From Firmicutes bacterium UBA1768 (GTDB lineage: Bacteria > Bacillota > Clostridia > Peptostreptococcales > Anaerovoracaceae), in the NCBI GenBank assembly GCA_002315335.1, contig DCGW01000034.1:18055-73489 (forward strand): a stretch of DNA of 55,435 bases. Reading direction: 5' to 3'. A program made the position numbers and the translations under genes. The notes beneath the pieces are model-generated. The model was given only the letters and a program-made list of their open reading frames with translations. It made no database searches and was not told the DNA's origin. Shown here one piece after another: positions 18,169-26,263 of this stretch (its first letter is position 1; each line of letters begins with the position of its first letter).

Positions 18169-18633
18169 TTATTCTTCATCCTCAACAAGCTCATGCGGCC
18201 TGTCTATGAAAAGCATTCCCTCTAAGTGGTCTATTTCATGGCAAAAGGCCTTGGCGAGAAAGCCCTCAGCCTCATATATTACCTCTTCACCCAGTCTGTT
18301 AAGACCTCTGACCTTTACCCTGTCAGGTCTTTCAACCCTGGCCGATATACCGGGAACGCTCAGACAGCCCTCTTCCTCAAAGTTTGAGCCGGACTGCTCC
18401 AGTATTTCCGGGTTAATAAGCTCAATTAAGCCGGTATCGTCTCTGACATCTATAACTATAACTCTTCTGAGAATACCAACCTGCGGAGCAGCCAGGCCGA
18501 CCCCGTCGCTGTCATACATAGTTTCAGCCATATCGTCAAGAAGCGTATGTATTCTCCTGTTTATGTCAGTTACAGGCCTGGATTTTTTTCTGAGAATCGG
18601 GTCTTCTTTTGTAACTACCTTTCGTAATGCCAT
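18169..18633 (-). CDS. def: Peptide deformylase
   Basis: Removes the formyl group from nascent N-termini. 154 residues with the three deformylase motifs GVGLAAPQ (44-51), EGCLS (88-92, metal ligand Cys90) and HEIDH (132-136). AAGGAG precedes the ATG at 18633, ten bases after the priA stop. Pairs functionally with the neighbouring fmt. Confidence 0.96.
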   Translation of the reverse strand: MALRKVVTKEDPILRKKSRPVTDINRRIHTLLDDMAETMYDSDGVGLAAPQVGILRRVIVIDVRDDTGLIELINPEILEQSGSNFEEEGCLSVPGISARVERPDRVKVRGLNRLGEEVIYEAEGFLAKAFCHEIDHLEGMLFIDRPHELVEDEE

Positions 18634-18643
18634 TATTTTCTCC

Positions 18644-20851
18644 TTAAATTGTTGAGTGTGGATTAACTTCTATAGTAATATTGCAGGTTTTGAAGCCTTC
18701 ATTAAGCAGCTTTTGCCTTATTTCGTGCAGAGCCTTATAGAGCTCCTTCATAGGCAGTCCGCCCGCCTTTATAAGCACCTGATATCTGTACCTGCCCTTG
18801 ATTTTCAATATGTGCGCGGCTTTTGGTCCAAGCAGACGTCCCTCGGCCTCCTGGCCAAAGCGTGCTTTTATTTCGTCGCAGAAGCTTCGTGCACACGAGC
18901 CGGCTATGCCCTCATTTACGTCAGCTGTCATGACCCTGATAATATCACCAAACGGCGGATATTTCATTGCCATTCTGATTTTTATTTCTTCTCTGTAAAA
19001 GCTTTCGTAGTCGTGCATCGATGCAGTTCTTACTGCGTAGTGGTCCGGATTATAGGTCTGAATAACTACCTGACCTCGTTTGTTGCCTCGACCCGATCTT
19101 CCGGCCGCCTGAGTTATCAGCTGAAAGGCTTTTTCGGCTGACCTGTAGTCAGGAATATTTAACGAAATATCTGCCGCAATTATTCCAACCAGATCTACTG
19201 CCTCGTAGTCAAGTCCCTTAGCAACCACCTGAGTACCTATTAATATATCCGTTCTGTGATTCTTAAAATCGTCAAGTATGGACTCCGTTGAGCCCTTTTT
19301 GCTCATAGTATCGAGGTCAAGCCTTGCAGCTCTCGCATTTGGAAAAATTTTCCTGCAAAGCTCTTCTATTTTTTCCGTTCCGGTCCCAAAGTCCTTAATA
19401 TATTCGCTGCCGCAGTCAGGGCACTTGACCGGAATCCTGAACTTTCTGCCGCAGTAGTGACAGACCGCTGCCTGTTCTTGCTTGTGATAGGTCAGAGATA
19501 TTCCGCAGTCGGGACACTTCATTACATAGCCACAGTTTCTGCATGAAATAAACGAGGAAAAGCCCCTTCTGTTGAGAAAGAGAATAATCTGCCTTTTTTC
19601 TGCAAGGCACCGCTTCATTTCAACATATAGTCTTTCGCTGAATACAGACTTGTTGCCCCGCTTAAGCTCAGCCCTCATATCAGCAATATGGACAGCCGGC
19701 AAAGCTATATCGTTATACCTGTTTTTCATTGTGAGCAGCTCAAGCCTGCCCTCTTCTGCGAGCCTGAAGGTCGTTATCTGAGGTGTTGCGCTCCCCAAAA
19801 CAAGAACTGCATTGTTATATTTTGCCCTTACTGCCGCTATTTCTATCGCATCGTAGCGAGGACTGTTGTCGGCCTTGTAAGAAGACTCGTGTTCCTCGTC
19901 AACTACAATTACACCGATATTTTCAAGAGGCGCAAATATTGCTGACCTTACTCCAAGTACAATCTTAGCCTCTCCTCTTTTTATTCTGATCCATTCGTCG
20001 TATCTTTCACCGTCAGACAGCTTGCTGTGCAGTATCGCCACCTGATCTCCAAACTCACCCCTGAAGCGTTCTATTGCCTGTATCGTAAGTGATATTTCCG
20101 GAACGAGAATAATTGCCGTTCTGCCAAGGCTCAGGGCCTCCCTGATAGCTTCAATATATACACGGGTCTTTCCGCTTCCAGTCACACCCCAAAGCAAATA
20201 ACCCTTATATTTTTCTTCATGTATGGAGTCCTTAAGCTTTTCAAATGCCACCGCCTGCTCAGGCGTAAAATCTATAAAAGCTTCTCTGTCAGCTAATACA
20301 GACCTCATTGGAACTCTTTTTTTCTCAATTCTTCCTTCAATGGCATAGCCCTTTTCGACTACTGCCCTCATGGTCTCATAACCAAAGCCCCAGCTTTTTC
20401 TGATTTCCGCTTTTTTTGCAGGACCATATTTTAGGAGCATTGAAAGAAGCTCGCCCTGTTTTTTTGACCTTCCCGGATTAGCCGCAAAATCACGACTTTC
20501 TTCTCCGTCTACAGGAGAAATAATATCCTCGAATGAAAAGTAGCCGGGCGGTATAAAGCATTTTACTCCGTCTATATACCTGCAAAAGCAGTATTTTTTC
20601 ATATAAATACAGAGCTTGACAGCCTCGGGAGACAGCACATTTCCCTCTCCCTTGGTAACCTCCTTGAGCTTCGACTCATCTATGTCAACAGAGTTTTTTT
20701 CGCCAAACACAAAGCCCTTTCGGCTTCCTCTGCCAAAAGAAACCTCTACAGCGTCTCCAAGTCCGATGCTGTCATCATGGCAAATATATGTGTACGGACG
20801 GTCTATGGCCGCAACAGAATTTTCAATAATAATTTCGAGGTATCTTTTCAT
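18644..20851 (-). CDS. priA: Primosomal protein N' (replication restart helicase PriA)
   Basis: Restarts collapsed forks by loading the replicative helicase. 735 residues from the ATG at 20851, chosen because family members begin a few residues before the I-D-R-P-Y-T-Y motif. Walker A GVTGSGKT (222-229), DEEH (318-321) and a zinc region of paired CxxC motifs in the second half are intact. Neither this ATG nor the upstream in-frame ATG at 20875 (plus TTG at 20878) has a good ribosome binding site; the longer form would add eight or nine residues. Follows rpoZ with a 109-nt gap where coaBC is often found. Confidence 0.93.
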   Translation of the reverse strand: MKRYLEIIIENSVAAIDRPYTYICHDDSIGLGDAVEVSFGRGSRKGFVFGEKNSVDIDESKLKEVTKGEGNVLSPEAVKLCIYMKKYCFCRYIDGVKCFIPPGYFSFEDIISPVDGEESRDFAANPGRSKKQGELLSMLLKYGPAKKAEIRKSWGFGYETMRAVVEKGYAIEGRIEKKRVPMRSVLADREAFIDFTPEQAVAFEKLKDSIHEEKYKGYLLWGVTGSGKTRVYIEAIREALSLGRTAIILVPEISLTIQAIERFRGEFGDQVAILHSKLSDGERYDEWIRIKRGEAKIVLGVRSAIFAPLENIGVIVVDEEHESSYKADNSPRYDAIEIAAVRAKYNNAVLVLGSATPQITTFRLAEEGRLELLTMKNRYNDIALPAVHIADMRAELKRGNKSVFSERLYVEMKRCLAEKRQIILFLNRRGFSSFISCRNCGYVMKCPDCGISLTYHKQEQAAVCHYCGRKFRIPVKCPDCGSEYIKDFGTGTEKIEELCRKIFPNARAARLDLDTMSKKGSTESILDDFKNHRTDILIGTQVVAKGLDYEAVDLVGIIAADISLNIPDYRSAEKAFQLITQAAGRSGRGNKRGQVVIQTYNPDHYAVRTASMHDYESFYREEIKIRMAMKYPPFGDIIRVMTADVNEGIAGSCARSFCDEIKARFGQEAEGRLLGPKAAHILKIKGRYRYQVLIKAGGLPMKELYKALHEIRQKLLNEGFKTCNITIEVNPHSTI

Positions 20852-20866
20852 CGTACAACTTATAAA

Positions 20867-20887
20867 CGAGCACATCAATAGTGCTCG
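20867..20887 (-). repeat. Inverted repeat in the priA leader
   Basis: Perfect 7-bp arms CGAGCAC / GTGCTCG around a 7-nt loop, starting 15 nt upstream of the preferred priA start and containing the alternative ATG. A short frame ATG-AGC-GAG-CAC-TAT-TGA (20892-20875) ends on that ATG as TGATG, with GGAAG ahead of it. Role unknown. Confidence 0.6.
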
Positions 20888-20960
20888 CTCATCTGCTTCC
20901 AGACTCTACGCCTTTCTGTAATTTTTGCCGAAGCTCGTGCTTATAAGAATAAGTACCGCG

Positions 20961-21293
20961 CTATTCTGCCTCGACTTCAGCTTCAGATTTCGGCAGACCA
21001 ATCAATTCAACCTTAGGCACCTTGATGCTGTTTTCACTTGCATAGGCTTCAGCTTCTGCAAGAGCTCTCTCTTTAGCCTCAGCTTCCTCTTCAAGCTGCT
21101 GCATAGTCTTGTAAGTGAAAAGACCCTTGCCTACCTCTTCAGCAGCAATTGACACCGGCTTGTTCGTTTTTATTGTCGAATCAAGCTTCGGGCTTCCGCT
21201 GATAATATCTCTCGCTCTCTTTGATGCCATTGAAACCAGATAATATCTGCTGCCGGCTTCATCTCTTAGTTTATTAATTTCCGGATAGAGCAT
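20961..21293 (-). CDS. rpoZ: RNA polymerase omega subunit
   Basis: 110 residues; the omega core (about 1-65) has SRYYLVSMASKRARDI and the K-P-V-S-I-A-A-E-E-V segment. An extra 40-residue Glu/Ala-rich acidic tail makes it longer than the usual 65-75 residue clostridial omega. Start ATG 21293 lies inside gmk (20-nt overlap) and has AAGGAGG. Omega assists polymerase assembly. Confidence 0.92.
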   Translation of the reverse strand: MLYPEINKLRDEAGSRYYLVSMASKRARDIISGSPKLDSTIKTNKPVSIAAEEVGKGLFTYKTMQQLEEEAEAKERALAEAEAYASENSIKVPKVELIGLPKSEAEVEAE

Positions 21294-21924
21294 TTTTTTC
21301 CTCCTTGAATCTTTTCACGATTTTTTTGGCCTCTTCAGGGTTTAATCTGAGCCCTTCGGCTTTTTCTGTGCCTGTGCGACCGTCATTTATTATACTTTCA
21401 AGACACTTTCTTGCCTCATCCACATCGTCGTTTACTATGCAATATTCATAAAACGGTATGGCTTCTATTTCTGTCATTGCGCCCGCAAGCCTGACTGCCT
21501 TCTGTTCTGTCGTCTCGGACCCCCTGTTATCGAGCCTTTTTTCAAGGTCTGAGAGCGAAGGCGGGATTACAAAGACGAGTATCGCCTCTGGAAATTGAGC
21601 CTTTATAGACTTGCCGCCCGCGACATCTATGTCGAACAGAATATCCAGTCCTGCATCCAACTTGGCTTGAACTTCGGTTTTAAGGGTTCCGTAGCTCTTG
21701 CCGTAGTTATGAACATACTCCACAAAAGCATTTTTTTCGATGTTTGACCTGAATTCCTCCTCGGAAAGAAAGAAGTAGTCTTTGCCATCAACCTCGCCTT
21801 CCCGAGGCTTCCTTGTTGTTGCGGAAATGGAAAAAACCGCACCTGTTTTCTCTATTGCATGCGCACAGAGAGTTCCTTTTCCAACACCGGAGGGTCCGGA
21901 TACTACTATTAGGTTGCCTTTCAT
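21274..21924 (-). CDS. gmk: Guanylate kinase
   Basis: Phosphorylates GMP and dGMP. 216 residues with P-loop GPSGVGKG (10-17), the GMP-binding SATTRKPREGE segment and YFFLSEEEF. AGGAGG precedes the ATG. First gene of the gmk-rpoZ-priA-def-fmt operon. In most Firmicutes yicC and remA lie just upstream; here yicC is about 20.8 kb away on the same strand. Confidence 0.96.
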   Translation of the reverse strand: MKGNLIVVSGPSGVGKGTLCAHAIEKTGAVFSISATTRKPREGEVDGKDYFFLSEEEFRSNIEKNAFVEYVHNYGKSYGTLKTEVQAKLDAGLDILFDIDVAGGKSIKAQFPEAILVFVIPPSLSDLEKRLDNRGSETTEQKAVRLAGAMTEIEAIPFYEYCIVNDDVDEARKCLESIINDGRTGTEKAEGLRLNPEEAKKIVKRFKEEKNALSGN

Positions 21925-21971
21925 TTTGCCTCCTGTTTTTCGTTATATAAGAAACAAATCTGTTAACGTAT

Positions 21972-22000
21972 ATTTTATATCCTTTTACAACTTAATTCAA
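21972..22000 (-). promoter_or_regulatory. Sigma-A promoter for the gmk operon
   Basis: Minus strand TTGAAT (22000-21995), 17-nt spacer, TAAAAT (21977-21972), about 48 nt ahead of the gmk ATG. Confidence 0.65.
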
Positions 22001-22024
22001 TAGAATTGTTGTATTTTAACGCAC

Positions 22025-22056
22025 AAAAAAGAGCTGCCGTTAGGACAACTCTTTTT
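22025..22056 (-). terminator. Terminator hairpin after the 90-residue gene
   Basis: AAAAAGAG pairs with CTCTTTTT, with inner TG/CA and CC/GG pairs broken by single mismatches, and a T6 run follows on the minus strand. The T/A runs on both sides mean it could work in both directions. Confidence 0.7.
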
Positions 22057-22130
22057 GTAACCGGTTTATGACGGTGTGTGTTATTTATATAGTTTTGACA
22101 TTATAAACCATATTAATTGATTATTATCAA

Positions 22131-22403
22131 TTAGTTATCACTATCCTTAAAAACATCTTTGAGACCAAATTTAACATTTCCAATATTAACAATGTTTACA
22201 AAAGCAAAGTCGTAAAAACCTAAGGCAAAAATTCTACCACCTGCGGTAGTACTGAGTTTTACACCCCAGAACGTATCCTCATCAAAATTCAAAAGATTAA
22301 TGGTGATTTCATAATTACCAAGAGTAATTTTTAATCCGTCTTCTCCAGTCGTAATACTTCCAGCCTCTAAGGCTCTCATTTCGTTTTCATATACCTTTCT
22401 CAT
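22131..22403 (-). CDS. Small hypothetical protein (90 residues)
   Basis: Not recognised. The protein appears alpha/beta with alternating hydrophobic strands (KITLGNYEITINLL, FVNIVNIGNVKFGL), has no cysteine, signal peptide or membrane segment, and is acidic at its C-terminus. It looks like a real gene: AAAGGAG at ideal distance from the ATG, a candidate promoter upstream and a terminator downstream. It stands alone between the gmk operon and the metal-uptake genes. Confidence 0.7.
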   Translation of the reverse strand: MRKVYENEMRALEAGSITTGEDGLKITLGNYEITINLLNFDEDTFWGVKLSTTAGGRIFALGFYDFAFVNIVNIGNVKFGLKDVFKDSDN

Positions 22404-22420
22404 ATTCTTCTCCTTTCACT

Positions 22421-22438
22421 GTTTCCATTTACGGAAAC
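22421..22438 (-). repeat. Inverted repeat in the leader of the 90-residue gene
   Basis: GTTTCC (22421-22426) and GGAAAC (22433-22438), 6 bp, 6-nt loop, a few bases upstream of the AAAGGAG site. Could be an operator or a small hairpin affecting translation. Confidence 0.4.
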
Positions 22439-22465
22439 CAATCAAATCGTTGCTTAGATAGGACT

Positions 22466-22493
22466 ATTGTACAAAACACACAGGCAAAATCAA
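22466..22493 (-). promoter_or_regulatory. Candidate promoter for the 90-residue gene
   Basis: Minus strand TTGATT (22493-22488), 16-nt spacer, TACAAT (22471-22466). Confidence 0.5.
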
Positions 22494-22544
22494 GGAAAAT
22501 TCCATTACGGTTATATGAAATTAGTGTGATATGCTGCAGCGCCT

Positions 22545-23666
22545 CTACAGGCTGACCTTGCCAGCCCCCTCAGGCGGAGTAAATATTCTCTCGGCCTGAG
22601 CCTTTGTCAGCTCTACTCCGAACACTTCCTTATAATACTCTTTTGTGATTTCGGTTATATCAACATCCTCAAACAGCTCAGGATATACCGTTTTTGCAAG
22701 CCATACCAGGGTAACAGGGTTGTCTATCCCCGGGGTATAGCTTCTGTACATGCCAAGCGGCATTTTGAAAACTCTCCGAGTCTTAACCGCGTCTATTTCC
22801 GACCAGTCATAGTTTCCTATATTATTTTCATATAAGTCGCTCGGCCTGGCCTCCGTAAAGTTTGTTATGAGCACAGTATCCGGATTCCATAAATAAATCT
22901 GCTCCATGGTAACCTTCACCGACTGTACACCGTCAAGCTCTTCACCCACGTTAACCGCGCCTATCACGTCAGCCCACCACTGACCGAAAAAATTACTTCC
23001 CGAGGTCAGGATAGACTCATTGCTGTACTGGAAAAGAAAGAATACCCTTGCCCTCTCGCTTTCTGGAATATCCTCCGTCCTGTCCTTAACAAGCTTCATA
23101 TATCTGTCGCTGTACTCTTTGACGAGCCTGTAACGGTCATTTCCACTTTCCGGAAAAATCTGTGACAAGAGCTCAATCCAGTGCTGAAGCGTTTCTATCG
23201 CATTAAAATTCCACTTGTCCGACGAAACCGCCACCGCATTAAAGCCCGCATTGGTCAGAGTTTTCCCAAGCTGAGCATTAGTCGCTGCATAAAAGACAAC
23301 CTGAGGATCAGCCTTCATAAGCTCTTCGAGGTTCACGTCCGAGCCGCTTACCGCAGAGGTGTCCGCGTCAAGTATTTCCGGATACAGCTCCGACAGCAGA
23401 GATGTCTGTGCAGCACTCATGCTTGAGGTTGACATTACCTTTATTTTATCCGCAGAGTTAAAGAACACCGCTATGACAGACGGAAGCGGAAAAATATCTA
23501 TTACAGCTATTCTTTCTATATCTTTCGGCAGCGTAACCTCATTACCGTTATGGTCGACAATGGTAATCGTTTCTCCTCCGCCGTCATCGGTTTTCGGAGC
23601 TCCGCAGCCGCAAAATATAACCGCTATTGCAGTAATAAGCAGCAATAGCACAACAATTTTTCTCAT
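22545..23666 (-). CDS. Iron/metal-chelate ABC transporter substrate-binding lipoprotein
   Basis: 373 residues from the ATG at 23666 (GGAGG at good spacing; a TTG one codon earlier is also possible). Lipoprotein signal peptide with the lipidated Cys in F-C-G-C at about residue 21, then a TroA/FecB-type binding domain (PF01497 pattern: early ERIAVIDIFPLPSVIAVF strand, long helix, C-terminal MPLGMYRSYTPGIDNP region). It captures a ferric siderophore, haem, cobalamin or similar chelate outside the membrane. Third gene of the permease-ATPase-binding protein operon. The exact ligand cannot be told. Confidence 0.85.
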   Translation of the reverse strand: MRKIVVLLLLITAIAVIFCGCGAPKTDDGGGETITIVDHNGNEVTLPKDIERIAVIDIFPLPSVIAVFFNSADKIKVMSTSSMSAAQTSLLSELYPEILDADTSAVSGSDVNLEELMKADPQVVFYAATNAQLGKTLTNAGFNAVAVSSDKWNFNAIETLQHWIELLSQIFPESGNDRYRLVKEYSDRYMKLVKDRTEDIPESERARVFFLFQYSNESILTSGSNFFGQWWADVIGAVNVGEELDGVQSVKVTMEQIYLWNPDTVLITNFTEARPSDLYENNIGNYDWSEIDAVKTRRVFKMPLGMYRSYTPGIDNPVTLVWLAKTVYPELFEDVDITEITKEYYKEVFGVELTKAQAERIFTPPEGAGKVSL

Positions 23667-23733
23667 CAAACCCCTCCAAAATCTGTGTACCTGTTATTTG
23701 AGGCAATTCGCCACACCCTCATACGCATAGCTC

Positions 23734-24522
23734 CTATAGGGGCGCTACCGGCACAACATCAAGGATTTTTCCTTCTTCGCTTTCAACCTGCCCAATAACA
23801 GCTCTTACACCAAATAAATCGGAAATATTTTTCTCTGTAATAACCTCCTCGGTTGGGCCGAAAATACTTTCCCCGCTCCTCGAAAGCATGAAGGAAAGGT
23901 TGGCCCACCTCAGCGCATGAGCAGGATAATGTGTATTGAAAATGCAGGTCATTTCTTCATTAGCTATTTCTTTTACCATATTAAGAACCATAAGCTGATT
24001 TTTGAAGTCCAGATTTGATTCAGGCTCATCCAAAACCAAAACCTTAGCCTCAGACGCCAACGCTCTTGCAATCAAAACCATCTGATACTCGCCGCCGCTG
24101 AGCTCGGAGCAGAGGCGTTTTGCAATCTTGTCCAGGCCCGTTCTCTCGAGAGCCTTGTTTACAGCTTCAACGTCCTTATGACCAGGTCGGGAAAAAGCAC
24201 CGAAGTGCCCGGACCTGCCAAGCATTACCATTTCTTCAACAGTGTATGCAGGCGGCTTTTCCCTTACCTGAGGCACATACGAAACCTTCTTCCAGAAGTC
24301 CTGAGTGGTGATATTTGTCCTGTTCTCACCATCTATCAGCGTTTCTCCAGTCTTCCACTTTAAAAAACCTAAGAGGCAGCGGAGCAATGTGGTTTTTCCC
24401 GCACCATTAGGGCCTAATACAGCCATAATATCACCCTCAGACAGACCAAAGTTTATTTTATCAAGTACAAGTCTGTCCTTTTTCGGATATGAAAACGACC
24501 CGTTTTTTACTTCTATTTTCAT
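23734..24522 (-). CDS. FecE-type ABC transporter ATP-binding protein
   Basis: 262 residues. Walker A GPNGAGKT (37-44), signature LSGGE (141-145), Walker B LVLDEP (162-167), and the switch His in the IFNTHYPAHA segment. The ATG at 24522 overlaps the permease stop by 4 nt (ATGA), which decides this start over the GTG at 24531. Energises the importer together with the neighbouring FecCD-type permease. Confidence 0.92.
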   Translation of the reverse strand: MKIEVKNGSFSYPKKDRLVLDKINFGLSEGDIMAVLGPNGAGKTTLLRCLLGFLKWKTGETLIDGENRTNITTQDFWKKVSYVPQVREKPPAYTVEEMVMLGRSGHFGAFSRPGHKDVEAVNKALERTGLDKIAKRLCSELSGGEYQMVLIARALASEAKVLVLDEPESNLDFKNQLMVLNMVKEIANEEMTCIFNTHYPAHALRWANLSFMLSRSGESIFGPTEEVITEKNISDLFGVRAVIGQVESEEGKILDVVPVAPL

Positions 24523-25673
24523 ATAGCCCACCCCCTGTTTTTCCTGAGAAGGTAAATGAAGAACGGAGCCCCGACTATCGCCGTAAGTACAGAGATAGGG
24601 ATTTCCTTTGGAGAAATTGTTCTCGCAAGCGTGTCCACTATTATCATGAAAGCTATGCCTATGCTGATTGACGCAGGAAGGAGGACTCTATGGTTGCTGC
24701 CAAAGCGCATCCTGCAAATATGCGGAACAATAAGACCAACCCAGCCAACCTGACCACACATAGATATACAGGAGGCAGTCATCATTGCAGCGCACACCTC
24801 TGTAACTATTCTGAGTCTTCTGATATTTACTCCCGAGCTTATAGCCTCATCCATAGGAAGCGGCAGGAGGTTCATTCTCCACCTTAAAAGAAGAAGTATG
24901 ATAGTGCAAATTATTATCGGAGGAGCTCCAAGCGCGAGCGTTTCATAGCCCGATCCCTCAAGGCTGCCCAAAAGCCAGTAGGTAATCTCAGGAAGCTGAG
25001 ACTCAGTATCAGCCGTAAACTTTACAAAAGAAATAAGCGAAGAAAACAGCGAGCTGATCATTATTCCTGCCAAAATCGGGGTTGTCTTGCTATTATTCAG
25101 ACCTATACCGGCAAGGCCAGTAATAGCTACCGCTCCAATGCCGAAAACAAAGGCCAGGAGCTGAACTCCAACCATATTAAATCCAAGAAGTAAGGCCAAT
25201 ACCGCGCCAAAGCCAGCTCCTGATGCAGCACCAAGCGTATCAGGAGTTGCAAGCGGGTTCGAAAATACACTTTGAAATGCACAGCCAGCTAAGGAAAGGC
25301 CGCAGCCAACAAGACAGGCCATCAACAGTCTCGGTATTCTTATTGACCAGACAACTGTTGTTATCTGTGATGAAACATCGCTCTTTATCCCAATACCCTG
25401 TCCGATCGCCGAGAAAATATCAGTGGGAGAAATAAGCATTCTGCCTGCGCAGCACCCAATCAATAAACATAATATTGGCAGTGCTATCAAAAAAATCCAC
25501 TGTCCCGGAGAAAATGCGTCATCAACCCTGAGCCTCACAGTCTTTGTTGAATTTGCGCTTCCGATTTCAACTCTTTTCAATACTGTCACCTCTTCCCGAA
25601 TCAAGTACTTCTGTTTGCGGTCTTTTCCCTCAGTTGCCAATTGCGAGGATAAAACAGAACAGGTATTTTCCAT
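24519..25673 (-). CDS. FecCD-type metal-chelate ABC permease
   Basis: 384 residues, BtuC/FecCD family (type II importer) with about ten membrane helices after residue 56. Family features: RIPRLLMACLVGCGLSLAG, the NPLATPDTLGAASGAGFGA coupling region and the C-terminal GLIVPHICR and LLPASISIG segments. Residues 1-55 are an extra soluble N-terminal extension. GAGGAG precedes the ATG. It heads an operon read through a 225-nt structured leader. Confidence 0.9.
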   Translation of the reverse strand: MENTCSVLSSQLATEGKDRKQKYLIREEVTVLKRVEIGSANSTKTVRLRVDDAFSPGQWIFLIALPILCLLIGCCAGRMLISPTDIFSAIGQGIGIKSDVSSQITTVVWSIRIPRLLMACLVGCGLSLAGCAFQSVFSNPLATPDTLGAASGAGFGAVLALLLGFNMVGVQLLAFVFGIGAVAITGLAGIGLNNSKTTPILAGIMISSLFSSLISFVKFTADTESQLPEITYWLLGSLEGSGYETLALGAPPIIICTIILLLLRWRMNLLPLPMDEAISSGVNIRRLRIVTEVCAAMMTASCISMCGQVGWVGLIVPHICRMRFGSNHRVLLPASISIGIAFMIIVDTLARTISPKEIPISVLTAIVGAPFFIYLLRKNRGWAI

Positions 25674-25752
25674 TTTCTCCTCTTCTCAACCATACTTATT
25701 CGCGACAACAATTTACATTTTTTACCAATTGTGCAATATATAAAATGACACG

Positions 25753-25789
25753 AAAAAACCGCCATATCCCCAAAAGGGTATACGACGGC
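25753..25789 (-). terminator. Leader terminator (attenuator-like) before the FecCD operon
   Basis: On the minus strand GCCGTCGTATACCC pairs with GGGGATATGGCGG around a TTTT-type loop and is followed by T6. It lies about 80 nt upstream of the permease ATG and downstream of the promoter, so it can stop transcription before the genes. Its 5' arm overlaps the 3' arm of helix P1 of the preceding structured element. Confidence 0.75.
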
Positions 25790-25898
25790 ACAAAGTCATG
25801 CATCAATCGCAACTTTCACCTCAAGGATGAGAACAATTCGGTTGAAACTGCAAGCTCATCGTTTCGGCGTCAGGGGACATCATTATTATTAAATTATT
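25784..25898 (-). ncRNA. Structured 5' leader, candidate riboswitch of unassigned class
   Basis: Between the predicted start (about 25898) and the leader terminator, the minus-strand RNA can fold as a three-way junction. P1 pairs 25868-25871 with 25784-25787 (GACG/CGTC, extendable by one G-T). P2 pairs 25855-25860 with 25826-25831 (GATGAG/CTCATC). P3 pairs 25812-25816 with 25792-25796 (AAAGT/ACTTT) with an inner TGC/GCA. The P1 3' arm is also the 5' arm of the terminator, the classic switch architecture. I do not recognise the consensus of cobalamin, TPP, SAM, FMN, THF, Moco or T-box elements. Function as a metal or cofactor sensor is inference from the downstream importer. Confidence 0.55.
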
Positions 25899-25904
25899 TA
25901 TTCT

Positions 25905-25933
25905 ATTTTAAAACAGATTTCTGATTTTTTCAA
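25905..25933 (-). promoter_or_regulatory. Sigma-A promoter for the FecCD leader
   Basis: Minus strand TTGAAA (25933-25928), exactly 17 nt, TAAAAT (25910-25905). It lies between the TM1266 gene stop and the structured leader and would give a leader of about 225 nt. Confidence 0.75.
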
Positions 25934-25961
25934 CCCCATTCATTAGAGTTTATGGAAACAA

Positions 25962-26207
25962 TCAGACCTTTGAAAAAGCAGCCTTTGCCGTAACTCCGTC
26001 TATCCTGCCCAGGCTGCCGGTAAGCGAGTTTATCTTGTCGGCAGGACCGTCGATAGCTACGCAGATAACATTAATTCCCATTTTTCTGTATGGAATTCCC
26101 ATCCTGCCTATTATATATTCGCTATAGCTATGAAGGAGGGCATTTAATTCATTAACGGAATCTGTTTTTTCAACTATAATGCTGATTGCAGCAACTCTGT
26201 TTTCCAT
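25962..26207 (-). CDS. TM1266-type iron-only hydrogenase system putative regulator
   Basis: 81 residues from the ATG at 26207, which has an excellent GAGGAGGT site; an earlier in-frame codon at 26234 has none. ACT/NikR-C-like ferredoxin fold with the family marks NRVAAISIIVE, YIIGRMGIPYR and LTGSLGRIDGV. This family travels with [FeFe]-hydrogenase maturation genes and is thought to be regulatory, though unproven. No hydE, hydF or hydG is in the window, so it is an orphan here. Confidence 0.85.
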   Translation of the reverse strand: MENRVAAISIIVEKTDSVNELNALLHSYSEYIIGRMGIPYRKMGINVICVAIDGPADKINSLTGSLGRIDGVTAKAAFSKV

Positions 26208-26263
26208 TCTTACCTCCTCGTCAAAGCCATGCAACTAATGAGCAGTTGCGGCAGTCTGATTAA

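Noticed and set aside
25753..25900. T-box or cobalamin riboswitch before the FecCD operon
   Set aside because: No T-box AGGGTGG-type sequence and no B12-box GCCACTG-type sequence is present; left as unassigned.
25873..25905. Possible Fur box in the AT-rich stretch near the FecCD transcription start
   Set aside because: The TAATAATAATGATG run matches the Fur consensus only loosely and has no convincing 7-1-7 symmetry.
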